Assembly: GCF_019061185.1 (NCBI RefSeq)
Contig: NZ_JAHQZU010000006.1
Location: forward strand, 163,877-227,876
Direction: 5' to 3'
Origin: Paracoccus sp. Z118
Lineage (GTDB): Bacteria; Pseudomonadota; Alphaproteobacteria; Rhodobacterales; Rhodobacteraceae
Length of the DNA: 64,000 nucleotides
Both the position numbers and the translations under genes were made by a program. The notes beneath the pieces were generated by a model, which saw nothing but the letters and a program-made list of their open reading frames with translations, was not told the origin of the DNA and searched no databases. Below are positions 9,854 through 18,077 of this stretch, one piece after another. Positions within the stretch are counted from its first letter, which is position 1. Every line of letters begins with the position of its first letter.

Positions 9854-10812
9854 TGCGCGTCCTGCTGACCGGCGGATCGGGGATGCTGGGCGGCGCGCTG
9901 CGGTGGCTGGCACCCGAGGTCCCAGATCTGACGCTGCTGGCCCCCGCGCGGGCCGATTTGCCGCTGACGGATCGCGCGGCGGTGGCGCGCTGGTATGCGG
10001 ACAATCCGGTCGATGCGGTCATCCACGCGGCGGCGAAGGTCGGCGGGATACAGGCGAACATCGACGACCCGACAGGCTTTCTGGTCGAGAACCTGCGCCT
10101 CAACGACGCCGTCATCATGGGCGCGCACGAGGCGGGCGTGCCGCGGCTGGTCTTTCTCGGCTCGTCCTGCATGTATCCGCGCGATCACCGCCAGCCGCTG
10201 GTCGAAGGGGATATCCTTGCCGCCCCGCTGGAGCCGACGAACGAGGGCTATGCGCTGTCCAAGATCACCGGCGCGCGGCTCTGCGACTATATCTCGCGCC
10301 AATTTCCGGGCCGGGCCTATCGGACGCTGCTGCCCTGCAACCTGTTCGGGACGGGCGATCATTTCGGCAGCGCGTCCTCGCATCTGCTCGCCGCCATCGT
10401 GACCAAGGTCGTGGACGCGCAGGACGAGGGGCGGGACGAGGTCGAGATCTGGGGCTCCGGCAACGCGCGGCGCGAGTTTCTGGACGTGGAGCATCTCGCG
10501 CGGTTCATGCTGTCGGTGCTGCCGCGTCTGGACGAGTTGCCGGGGCTGCTGAATGTCGGCGCGGATGTGGATCACTCGGTGAACGACTATTACCGCATGG
10601 TCGCGGACCGCGCCGGCTGGCAGGGCCGCTTCATCCACGATCTGTCCCGGCCCGAGGGGATGCAGGCCAAGCTGATGTCCTCGGCCCGCGCCCGCGCTTT
10701 CGGCTGGGCGCCGCCGGGCAAGGCGGCGTTCACGGCCTCCATCGACGCGGCGATCGCGGCCTATCGGCGCCGGAAGCGGGGCCCGATTGCGCAGCCGGGC
10801 GCGCGGGACTAG
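9853..10812 (+). CDS. colC: GDP-L-colitose synthase (5-epimerase/4-reductase), WcaG/Fcl family
   Basis: A 319-residue short-chain reductase. The nucleotide motif LLTGGSGMLGGAL begins at residue 4. Catalytic residues are S105 and C106 (GSSCMYP), Y133-x3-K137 (GYALSK) and H177 (ASSHLLAA). The fold is shared by GDP-L-fucose synthase and ColC; sequence alone cannot separate them by eye. The call rests on coupling to manC and on colD in the same operon, which supplies the 3-deoxy substrate. The product would be GDP-L-colitose (GDP-3,6-dideoxy-L-xylo-hexose). The C-terminus (RRRKRGPIAQPGARD) is basic and probably disordered. Confidence 0.85.
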   Translation: MRVLLTGGSGMLGGALRWLAPEVPDLTLLAPARADLPLTDRAAVARWYADNPVDAVIHAAAKVGGIQANIDDPTGFLVENLRLNDAVIMGAHEAGVPRLVFLGSSCMYPRDHRQPLVEGDILAAPLEPTNEGYALSKITGARLCDYISRQFPGRAYRTLLPCNLFGTGDHFGSASSHLLAAIVTKVVDAQDEGRDEVEIWGSGNARREFLDVEHLARFMLSVLPRLDELPGLLNVGADVDHSVNDYYRMVADRAGWQGRFIHDLSRPEGMQAKLMSSARARAFGWAPPGKAAFTASIDAAIAAYRRRKRGPIAQPGARD

Positions 10813-10861
10813 CGTCCGCCGACCTGCCGAGGGCGACTCGGCCCGCGAAGGAGAGCGCCCG

Positions 10862-12214
10862 ATGGCCCGCCGACCCCAGCTGCATACAGGCCCGCTCTGG
10901 CGCAGCTTCCTGATCTTCCTGCTGCCGCTAATCGCGCAGAATATCCTGCAATCGCTGACCATGACGATCAACAGCATCGTCGTGGGGCAGATGCTGGGCA
11001 CCCGCGCGCTGGCGTCGATGGCAACCTTCATGCCGATGGCGTTCTTCTTCATCTCCTTCCTGATCGGGATCACGGCGGGGTCCAGCGTGCTGATCGGCCA
11101 GGCCTGGGGCGCGCAGAAGCACGACGTGGTGCAGGCCGTCGCGGGCACGTCGCTGGGGGTGACGGTCGCGCTCGGGCTGGTGATCGGTGGCGTCGGCTAT
11201 GTCGGCACCCCGGCGCTGCTCGGCCTGCTGGGAACGCCGCCGGACATCATGGAGAACGCGACCGCCTATGCCCGCGCCTCGTTCCTGACGATGCCGTTCC
11301 TGTTCCCCTTCATCGCCGTCGCGGCGCTGCTGCGCGGGATCGGCGATTCGATCCGGCCGCTGCTGGTGCAGATCGTCGTGACCGTGGTCTCGGCAGGGTT
11401 GACGGTGCTGATGGTGCGGCAACTGGACATGGGGGTCGCCGCCGCCGCGATCTCGACCGGGACCGCGCAGTTCGCGGGGCTGCTGGTTCTGGGCGTGTGG
11501 CTGCGGATGGTGGGGCATCCCCTCGCGCCAAACAGGGTCCTGCTGTCGCAGATGATCCCCGACCCGAAGCTGCTCAAGACCGTGCTGCGGATCGGCCTGC
11601 CAACCGGGTTGCAGCTTGTGGTGGGCTCGATGGCGGGGCTGGTCATCATCGGACTGGTCAACAGCTTCGGATCGGATTCCACCGCCGCCTATGGCGCGGT
11701 CAGCCAGGTGCAGAACTACGCGCAGTTTCCCGCGCTCTCCATCGCCATCGCCGCCTCGATCTTCGGGGCGCAGGCGATCGGGGCGGGCAGGGCCGACCGG
11801 CTCGACGCCGTGCTGCGGACGGCGATGGTGATGAACCTCGCGCTGACCGGAGGGCTGGTCGCGCTGATCTACCTGTTCTCGCGCCCGCTGGTGGCGCTGT
11901 TCATCTCGGACCCCGAGGTGGTCGATCTGGCCCAGCACCTGCTGCATATCGTCAGCTGGTCGGCGCTGCTGTTCGGGGCCGGGTCGATCTTCTCGGGCAT
12001 CATGCGCTCATCCGGCACGGTGATCCCGCCGATGGTGATCGCGGTCGCGTCGGTCCTGCTGGTCGAACTGCCGCTGGCGGTGCTGATGTCGCGGCTGATC
12101 GGCCTGCAGGGGATCTGGTGGGGCTATGTCGGCGGCTTCGGTGCGCTGATGATCGGTCAGGGCGCGTATTACCTGCTGGTCTGGCGGCGCAAGAAGGTCG
12201 TCGCGCTGGTCTGA
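10862..12214 (+). CDS. MATE family efflux transporter
   Basis: A 450-residue integral membrane protein with about 12 hydrophobic segments. It starts MARRPQLHTGPLWRSFLIF and has the usual NSIVVGQMLGTRALAS region of MATE proteins. The ATG at 10862 has a GAAGGAG site 9-10 bases upstream; an earlier in-frame ATG at 10787 overlaps colC and is less likely. It lies 49 bases after colC on the same strand. It may be cotranscribed, but MATE proteins are drug/cation antiporters and there is no evidence that it moves polysaccharide. Confidence 0.9.
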   Translation: MARRPQLHTGPLWRSFLIFLLPLIAQNILQSLTMTINSIVVGQMLGTRALASMATFMPMAFFFISFLIGITAGSSVLIGQAWGAQKHDVVQAVAGTSLGVTVALGLVIGGVGYVGTPALLGLLGTPPDIMENATAYARASFLTMPFLFPFIAVAALLRGIGDSIRPLLVQIVVTVVSAGLTVLMVRQLDMGVAAAAISTGTAQFAGLLVLGVWLRMVGHPLAPNRVLLSQMIPDPKLLKTVLRIGLPTGLQLVVGSMAGLVIIGLVNSFGSDSTAAYGAVSQVQNYAQFPALSIAIAASIFGAQAIGAGRADRLDAVLRTAMVMNLALTGGLVALIYLFSRPLVALFISDPEVVDLAQHLLHIVSWSALLFGAGSIFSGIMRSSGTVIPPMVIAVASVLLVELPLAVLMSRLIGLQGIWWGYVGGFGALMIGQGAYYLLVWRRKKVVALV

Positions 12215-12217
12215 CCG

Positions 12218-12613
12218 TCAGCTGCCGTAGTCGGCCTCGGACACCGGCTCGAACCACTCGGCGGCGCTGCCGTCCTGCTTTTCCTGAATGGCGATGTGGG
12301 TCATGGCGCTGTCGGGCGCGGCCCCGTGCCAGTGGCGCTCGCCCGGCTCGATCCACACCACGTCGCCCGGCCCGATCTCCTGCACCGGCTGGCCGGCAAG
12401 CTGAGCCCGGCCCCGTCCGGTCAGCACGACCAGGGTCTGCCCCAGCGGATGGGTGTGCCACGCGGTCCGCGCGCCGGGCTGGAAGGTGACGCTGCTTGCC
12501 GCGACGCGCGCGGGATCCGGCGCGTCGATCAGGGCCTCGATCCTCACGTCGCCGGTGAACCATTGCGGATTGCCGGGCTTCGCGGGGCGGTCCTTTCCCG
12601 TGACGATCTTCAT
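12218..12613 (-). CDS. Small cupin-domain protein
   Basis: 131 residues, a single cupin barrel. Metal-binding histidines are visible in WHTHPLGQTLVV (motif 1) and GERHWHGAAP (motif 2). Proteins of this size and pattern (often annotated as cupin or quercetinase-like) are metal-binding, but their substrates are mostly unknown. A GAAAGGAGC ribosome site precedes the ATG at 12613. It ends 4 bases from the convergent MATE gene stop and lies 66 bases upstream of nothing else on its strand except kup, which ends at 12680. Confidence 0.85.
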   Translation of the reverse strand: MKIVTGKDRPAKPGNPQWFTGDVRIEALIDAPDPARVAASSVTFQPGARTAWHTHPLGQTLVVLTGRGRAQLAGQPVQEIGPGDVVWIEPGERHWHGAAPDSAMTHIAIQEKQDGSAAEWFEPVSEADYGS

Positions 12614-12679
12614 GGCGGGCTCCTTTCGCTGCGAACACCGGGACAGCGCCCTTGTGCGGCCAAGGGTTCCGCCGCGCGG

Positions 12680-14602
12680 TCAGATATTGATCTGCTGCCC
12701 CAGCTCGACCACCCGGTTCGTCGGCAGGCGGTAGAAGTTCGTCGGCTCGGACGCCTGCCGGTAAAGCCCCGCATAAAGCCGCGCCGCCCAGAGCGGCATC
12801 AGCCGCCCCTTGCCCACCCGCAGCGAGCGGCGGTTGAGGAAGAACGAGGTCGCCATGACGTCGAAGCTGTGCCCGTATTCCTTCGCGCCCGCCAGCGCGC
12901 GGGGCACGTTGGGCTGCTCCATATAGCCGAAGCGCAGCCAGACGCGCCAGAAGCGGGGGCCGATCGTCTCGATCCGCAGGCGTTCCCCGGCGGGCACGCG
13001 CGGCGTCGTCTGGACCTCGACCGTGACGATGAAGTTCCGGTCGTGCAGCACGCGGTTGTGCTTGAGGTTGTGCATCAGCGCGGGCGGCGCGGTCATCGGG
13101 TCGGCGGTCAGAAAGACGGCCGTGCCCGGCACGATCACCGGCGGGCTGGCCGTCAGCCTGTCCGCGACAAGCTGCATCGCCACCGAGTCGCCCGTCAGCC
13201 GCCTTTGCAGCAGCGTGGTGCCGCGCACCCATGTGACCATGAACGTCACCACGACGGACGCAAACAGCAGCGGCACCCAGCCGCCGTCCAGCACCTTGAG
13301 GATGTTGGCGAGGAAGAACACCAGCTCCAGCCCGAGGATCGGCAGCATGATCCCCAGCACCAGCGGCCAGCGCCAGGCATGGCGGAAGACGATGATGGCG
13401 AGGATCGAGGTGATGACCATGTCGCCCGTCACCGCGATGCCATAGGCGCTGGCGAGCCGGGCCGAGGAGCCGAAGGACAGCACCAGCGCGCAGACCCCCG
13501 CCATCAGGATGATGTTGACCCGCGGCAGGTAGATCTGCCCCCGCTGCGTGTCGGAGGTGTGCCGGATCTCCAGCCGCGGCAGCAGGCCGAGCTGCACCGC
13601 CTGCGCCGCGACCGAGAACGCGCCCGAAATGACCGACTGGCTGGCGATCACCGTCGCGGCCGTCGCCAGAAGCACCAGCGGCAGCGTGAACCACGCAGGC
13701 GCCATCAGGAAGAACGGGTTCGCCGCCGTCTCGGGGTGCGACAGCACCATCGCCCCCTGCCCCAGATAGCTCAGCGTCAGCGCCGGAAAGACGACGGCGA
13801 GCCACGAGATGCGGACCGGCCGCTTCCCGAAATGGCCCATGTCGGCGTAAAGCGCCTCGGCCCCCGTCACGGCGAGAAACACCGACCCCATGACCGGCAG
13901 CGCCCCGAAGCCGTTTCCTGCCACGAACCCCGCCGCCCGCAACGGGTTCAGCGCCTGCATGATCCGCGCATCGTCCAGCATGTGCGAGGCGCCAAGCACC
14001 GCCATCGCCGCGAACCACGCCAGCATGACCGGCCCGAACAGGCGCGAGACCGCCTCGGTCCCGCTCCGCTGCACCCAGAACAGCGCGATCACGATCAGCA
14101 GCGTGACCGGCACCACCCAGCCCTGAAAGCCGGGAACGACCAGCGTCATCCCCTCGACCGCCGACAGCACCGACATGGCGGGGGTGATCATGGAATCGCC
14201 GAAGAACAGCGAAACGCCGACGATCCCGGTCAGATACAGCCACCATGTCCGCCGGTGCAGCGCCCCCTGCGCCTTGGCGACCAGCGACAGCGTCCCGCCC
14301 TCGCCATTGTTGTCGGCCCGCAGGATCAGGACGACATACTTGGTCGTCACGATCAGGAAGACCGTCCAGAACAGCAGCGACACGATCCCGATCACGGCGG
14401 TTTCCACCATGTGATGCTCATGCGCGTGGACCAGCCCCTCGCGCAGCGCATAGAGCGGCGAGGTGCCGATATCGCCATAGACGACCCCGAGACACGAGAC
14501 CACCAGCGCCGCGCGGGTGGTCTTCGGGTGCGGATCGGGATGGAATGTCGGCTGATCCGGCGAACGCCGGGGGTCGGCCCCGGCGGACGAAAGCTCGGAC
14601 AT
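12680..14602 (-). CDS. kup: Low-affinity potassium uptake protein Kup
   Basis: 640 residues, with about 12 membrane segments in the first 450 and a cytoplasmic C-terminal domain. Signature stretches include GVVYGDIGTSPLYALRE near the first helix, ADNNGEGGTLSL, SLFFGDSMITPAMSVLSAVEG and DMGHFGKRPVR. These identify the KUP/HAK H+/K+ symporters of the inner membrane. The start MSELSSAG at 14602 gives the family length; the frame is open a further 86 codons upstream but would overlap the divergent aminotransferase promoter. The 145-base gap to 14748 holds both promoters. Confidence 0.95.
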   Translation of the reverse strand: MSELSSAGADPRRSPDQPTFHPDPHPKTTRAALVVSCLGVVYGDIGTSPLYALREGLVHAHEHHMVETAVIGIVSLLFWTVFLIVTTKYVVLILRADNNGEGGTLSLVAKAQGALHRRTWWLYLTGIVGVSLFFGDSMITPAMSVLSAVEGMTLVVPGFQGWVVPVTLLIVIALFWVQRSGTEAVSRLFGPVMLAWFAAMAVLGASHMLDDARIMQALNPLRAAGFVAGNGFGALPVMGSVFLAVTGAEALYADMGHFGKRPVRISWLAVVFPALTLSYLGQGAMVLSHPETAANPFFLMAPAWFTLPLVLLATAATVIASQSVISGAFSVAAQAVQLGLLPRLEIRHTSDTQRGQIYLPRVNIILMAGVCALVLSFGSSARLASAYGIAVTGDMVITSILAIIVFRHAWRWPLVLGIMLPILGLELVFFLANILKVLDGGWVPLLFASVVVTFMVTWVRGTTLLQRRLTGDSVAMQLVADRLTASPPVIVPGTAVFLTADPMTAPPALMHNLKHNRVLHDRNFIVTVEVQTTPRVPAGERLRIETIGPRFWRVWLRFGYMEQPNVPRALAGAKEYGHSFDVMATSFFLNRRSLRVGKGRLMPLWAARLYAGLYRQASEPTNFYRLPTNRVVELGQQINI

Positions 14603-14747
14603 GATGCGGCGGCCTCGCCTGCTGAACCCGCGTTGTCTGCGCCCGCGCGGCGATTCTCGCAAGGGGTTTGATGGGGCGGGGCCGTCCGGCTTGACTGGCG
14701 GCCTGCGGCTGCTAGCGTCCCTCAGACCCGCCGATTTGAGGACCGCC

Positions 14748-16073
14748 ATGCCCCTGGACCGCAAGCCCGCCCCGAACGACCTGCGCGCGTTCTGGATGCC
14801 CTTCACGGCAAACCGCCAGTTCAAGGCGCAGCCGCGGATGCTCGTCTCGGCGAAGGACATGCACTACACCGCCGCCGAGGGTCAGCAGATCCTCGACGGG
14901 ACGGCGGGCCTGTGGTGCTGCAACGCGGGCCATTGCCGCCCGCGCATCACCGAGGCGATCTCGGACATGGCGGGCACGCTGGACTACGCCCCCGCCTTCC
15001 AGGTTGGTCACCCCACGGCGTTCGAACTTGCCAACCGCCTCGTGGACATCGCGCCCGAAGAAATGGAGCATGTGTTCTACTGCAACTCCGGCTCGGAAGC
15101 GGTGGACACGGCGCTGAAGATCGCGCTGGCCTATCACCGCGCCCGCGGTGAGGGGCAGCGGACCCGGCTGATCGGACGCGAGCGCGGCTATCACGGCGTC
15201 GGCTTCGGCGGCATTTCGGTCGGCGGCATCGTCAGCAACCGCCGCTTCTTCGGCACGGCGCTGAACGGCGTGGACCACCTGCCCCACACCCATCTGCCGG
15301 AAAACCGCATGACGCGCGGCCAGCCGGAACACGGCGCGCATCTGGCCGACGAGTTGGAGCGGCTGGTCGCCCTGCACGGCGCGGAAACCATCGCCGCCGT
15401 GATCGTCGAACCGATGGCCGGATCGACCGGCGTGCTGCTGCCGCCCAAAGGCTATCTGCAACGGCTGCGCGAGATCACCCGCAAGCATGGCATCCTGCTG
15501 ATCTTCGACGAGGTCATCACCGGCTTCGGCCGCCTCGGCTCGCCCTTCGCGGCGCAGCATTTCGGCGTCGTGCCGGACATGATCACCTGCGCCAAGGGCC
15601 TGACCAACGGCGTGATCCCCATGGGCGCCGTTCTGACCAGCGCCGCCATCCACGACGCCTTCATGAACGGGCCGGAGCATGTGATCGAACTGTTCCACGG
15701 CTACACCTATTCCGGCAACCCGATCTCGTCCGCCGCCGCCATCGCGACGCTGGATACCTATGCCGAGGAAGGGCTGCTCACCCGCGCATCCTCGCTTGAG
15801 ACATACTGGGAAGACGCGCTGCACGGCCTCGCCGATCACCCGCATGTGGTGGACATCCGCAACATGGGCCTGATCGGCGCGGTGGAGCTTGCGCCGATCG
15901 ACGGCCAGCCGGGCAAGCGCGGTATGGACGCCTTCGTCAAGGCGTTCGAGGCGGGCATCCTGATCCGCGTGACCGGCGACATCATCGCCCTGTCCCCGCC
16001 GCTCATCATTTCGGAAGCGCAGATCGATGAGCTGATCGACACGCTCGGACGGGTGCTGAAGGGCGACGCGTGA
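14748..16073 (+). CDS. Class III aminotransferase (beta-alanine/omega-amino acid:pyruvate type)
   Basis: 441 residues, fold-type I PLP enzyme. The cofactor lysine is K283 in CAKGLTNGVIPMGAV, and D254 in FDEVITGFGRLG contacts the pyridine nitrogen. DGTAGLWCCNAGHCRP near residues 50-65 and HPTAFELANRL match the omega-amino acid:pyruvate aminotransferase group, which works on beta-alanine, 4-aminobutyrate or amines. The exact amine donor cannot be set from sequence. A GAGG site lies before the ATG at 14748. Divergent from kup and followed by an unrelated membrane-protein gene. Confidence 0.92.
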   Translation: MPLDRKPAPNDLRAFWMPFTANRQFKAQPRMLVSAKDMHYTAAEGQQILDGTAGLWCCNAGHCRPRITEAISDMAGTLDYAPAFQVGHPTAFELANRLVDIAPEEMEHVFYCNSGSEAVDTALKIALAYHRARGEGQRTRLIGRERGYHGVGFGGISVGGIVSNRRFFGTALNGVDHLPHTHLPENRMTRGQPEHGAHLADELERLVALHGAETIAAVIVEPMAGSTGVLLPPKGYLQRLREITRKHGILLIFDEVITGFGRLGSPFAAQHFGVVPDMITCAKGLTNGVIPMGAVLTSAAIHDAFMNGPEHVIELFHGYTYSGNPISSAAAIATLDTYAEEGLLTRASSLETYWEDALHGLADHPHVVDIRNMGLIGAVELAPIDGQPGKRGMDAFVKAFEAGILIRVTGDIIALSPPLIISEAQIDELIDTLGRVLKGDA

Positions 16074-16200
16074 GCCGCTGATCCTGCGAGAGCATCGGCC
16101 TGGGCGGCCCGCGCGAACGCACCACCGCCCATACCAGGCGTCAGGTCGGGCGAGGCGGCGCTTGCCATGGCCGCATCGCCGCGGCTAACTCGCGCTCGCC

Positions 16201-16851
16201 ATGACCGAACGCGCCCTCCCCCCCGACACCGGCCCGATTCCGCTGCCCCTGCCCAGCCGCGCGCCGCCCCATTCGACGTGGGAGGACGCGCAGGGCCTCG
16301 CCTATGGCAGCTTCGTCGCCGCCGCGAGCCTCGTGCTGCTGACGCATCTGGGCTTCGTCACGGGTCAGACGGCGGGCGCGGCGGTGCTGGTCTCCTACGC
16401 GACCGGCTGGGCGTTCGGGCCGGTGTTCTTCATCATCAACCTGCCCTTCTACTGGCTGGGCTATCGCCGTTTCGGCCGCGCCTTCGTCGTGAAAAGCTTC
16501 ATCGCCGTGGCGCTGCTGTCGGCCCTGACCATGTGGTTGCCGGGACGGCTGGTCTTCGGCCATGTCGATCCGCTGGTCGGCGCGCTGCTGACCGGCGGCA
16601 TGACAGGCAGCGCGCTGCTGGCGCTGTTCCGCCATGGCGCAAGCCTTGGCGGCATCGGCATCGTCGGGCTGTATGTGCAGGACGCGACGGGCTTCCGCGC
16701 CGGCTGGGTGCAGCTGATCTTCGACGCGGCGCTGTTCGCGCTGGCGCTACTGGTGCGCGATCCGGTGACGGTCGCGTGGTCGTTCATCGGCGCGGTGGCG
16801 CTGAACCTCGTGATCGCCGTCAACCACCGCCGCGACCGTTACCTCGGCTGA
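16201..16851 (+). CDS. YitT-family membrane protein
   Basis: 216 residues with five or six hydrophobic segments starting near residue 33. The stretch FFIINLPFYWLGYRRFGRAFVVKSF and the glycine-rich LLTGGMTGSALLALFRHGASLGGIGI are typical of the YitT/BCR membrane domain, whose role is unknown. It lacks the long C-terminal DUF2179 domain found in some relatives, which is normal for the short class. No clear ribosome site precedes the ATG. It is convergent with the arsC-like gene, with 3 bases between the stops. Confidence 0.85.
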   Translation: MTERALPPDTGPIPLPLPSRAPPHSTWEDAQGLAYGSFVAAASLVLLTHLGFVTGQTAGAAVLVSYATGWAFGPVFFIINLPFYWLGYRRFGRAFVVKSFIAVALLSALTMWLPGRLVFGHVDPLVGALLTGGMTGSALLALFRHGASLGGIGIVGLYVQDATGFRAGWVQLIFDAALFALALLVRDPVTVAWSFIGAVALNLVIAVNHRRDRYLG

Positions 16852-16854
16852 GGC

Positions 16855-17199
16855 TCAGACCGGCACGTCCAGCGCCCGCTTGACGTTCGCCGTCCAGCCC
16901 AGCAGCCGCTCATCCCCCGCAGCGATCGCCGGCCGCTTGATGAGCGATGGCTTCGCCGCCAGCATCGCCGCCGGCTCGGCGGCCCGCTCCTCCTCGGACA
17001 TGCCGCGCCAGGTCAGGCTCGCGCGGTTCACCAGCTTCTCGCCGAACTTGTCCAGCAGCGCCTGCCAGCCGGCTTCGTCCAGCGGGTCGGTCTTCACGTC
17101 GCGGAACTCGATCTCCCAGCCCGCCTCTTCCAGCGCAGACTGCGCCTTCTGGCAGGTCGAGCAATGCGACAGCCCATACATCTTCAACGCGCGCGCCAT
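16855..17199 (-). CDS. ArsC/Spx-like thioredoxin-fold protein
   Basis: 114 residues of the arsenate reductase-related (YffB/Spx) family. The N-terminus MARALKMYGLSHCSTCQKAQ carries a C13-S-T-C16 pair at the active-site loop. The C-terminal half (SLIKRPAI) contains the conserved R-P that follows the second helix. True arsenate reductases need other residues, so function as a general thiol protein is as likely as arsenate reduction; no ars genes are nearby. It starts 8 bases after the small lipoprotein stop on the same strand. Confidence 0.88.
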   Translation of the reverse strand: MARALKMYGLSHCSTCQKAQSALEEAGWEIEFRDVKTDPLDEAGWQALLDKFGEKLVNRASLTWRGMSEEERAAEPAAMLAAKPSLIKRPAIAAGDERLLGWTANVKRALDVPV

Positions 17200-17207
17200 G
17201 GGTCCGC

Positions 17208-17285
17208 TCAGATGCCGGGGATCAGCGGCACGCCGCCGCAAGCGGCGAGCGCCAGCAGCGCAGAGAGGGCAATCAGGGTCTTCAT
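17208..17285 (-). CDS. 25-residue lipoprotein peptide
   Basis: A short gene, MKTLIALSALLALAACGGVPLIPGI. It has a basic start, a hydrophobic core and a lipobox LAAC with the lipidated cysteine at residue 16, leaving a 10-residue mature peptide. A strong AAGGAG site lies 7-8 bases upstream of the ATG. Size and layout recall entericidin-like peptides, though no similarity is claimed. It lies directly upstream of the arsC-like gene and may share its transcript. Confidence 0.7.
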   Translation of the reverse strand: MKTLIALSALLALAACGGVPLIPGI

Positions 17286-17433
17286 CGGTCGTCTCCTTCG
17301 CGGGTGTGGGCGGCCAGTCTGCCACCGATCGCAGGGGCGCGCCACCGCCCCGCTCATCCTTTCGTGAACCGCGGCTCGGTTGCCTCGCAGGACCAGTGTG
17401 GCACAAGCTGGGGAAAACGGGACAGGCGGACAG

Positions 17434-17943
17434 ATGCGCAAGACATTCAAGCTGACGGCGGCGGCGCTGATGCTGGCGATCGTCGCCTCATGCGGGCCGA
17501 GCAAGTTCAAGACCTATGACGGCCCGCCGGTCACCCAGGTCGTCGTGAACAAGAACGCCCGCCAGATGCTGTTCTTCAGCGGGTCGAGGATCATCGCCGC
17601 CTATAACGTGGGCCTCGGCAACGAGCCGGTGGGGCACAAGCAGTACTCGGGCGACGGCAAGACGCCGGAAGGGCTCTACTACATCGACCGCCGCAATCCC
17701 GAGAGCCGCTACCACCTGTCCATCGGCGTCTCCTACCCGAACACGCAGGACGCGGCCTTCGCGCTGAGCCAGGGCAAGCATCCCGGCGGGGACATCTTCA
17801 TCCACGGCCAGGGGCCGGAGGGCAAGGTGCTCGCCCCCCACAACCGCGACTGGACCGCCGGCTGCATCGCCGTGACGGATGCCGAGATGGAGGACATCTA
17901 CGCCATGGTCCGCGACGGCACCCCGATCATCATCAATCCCTGA
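17434..17943 (+). CDS. L,D-transpeptidase family lipoprotein
   Basis: 169 residues. The signal ends at lipobox VASC with C20 as the lipid anchor. The rest is one YkuD domain with H124 (IFIHGQG) and the catalytic C144 in DWTAGCIAVTDAEM. This is the short ErfK/YafK type, which may cross-link, trim or modify murein in the periplasm. The ATG at 17434 puts the signal sequence at the true N-terminus; 18 upstream in-frame codons do not fit. It is divergent from the 25-residue lipoprotein gene and is followed by a repeat and a strong terminator. Confidence 0.92.
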   Translation: MRKTFKLTAAALMLAIVASCGPSKFKTYDGPPVTQVVVNKNARQMLFFSGSRIIAAYNVGLGNEPVGHKQYSGDGKTPEGLYYIDRRNPESRYHLSIGVSYPNTQDAAFALSQGKHPGGDIFIHGQGPEGKVLAPHNRDWTAGCIAVTDAEMEDIYAMVRDGTPIIINP

Positions 17944-17958
17944 CGATCCCCGCCGAAG

Positions 17959-17994
17959 CCCCCAGGCATCTTCTGTCCACAAATATCCCGGGGG
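17959..17994. repeat. Short intergenic repeat element
   Basis: Runs of C and G (CCCCC at 17959, GGGGG at 17990) flank a core that reads ATATTTGTGGACAGAAGATG on the reverse strand. That core resembles the inverted-repeat arms at 574-599 and 755-780. Elements of this look are common between genes in Rhodobacterales, from memory. The C/G ends can pair, so it may add to transcription ending. Confidence 0.55.
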
Positions 17995-18030
17995 TTCGGG
18001 AGCTGGCCCCCGATCCGGCCCCCCAAAAGA

Positions 18031-18058
18031 AAACCCCCGCCGAAGCGGGGGTTTTTTC
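18031..18058. terminator. Bidirectional intrinsic terminator between ldt and pntB
   Basis: ACCCCCGC at 18033-18040 and GCGGGGGT at 18045-18052 form a perfect stem with tetraloop CGAA. There are five Ts after it on the forward strand and an A-run before it (T-run on the reverse strand). It serves the convergent transpeptidase and pntAB units. Confidence 0.93.
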
Positions 18059-18077
18059 GTCCCATGCGCTAGATGCG

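Noticed and set aside
9853..10812. GDP-L-fucose synthase call for the last gene of the sugar operon
   Set aside because: The catalytic residues fit both enzymes, but a ColD with the diagnostic histidine in the same operon makes GDP-colitose synthase the better reading. Kept as an alternative.
12296..14671. A 791-codon forward open frame
   Set aside because: It is the mirror frame of kup and the cupin gene; His/Arg/Asp-rich with no domain.
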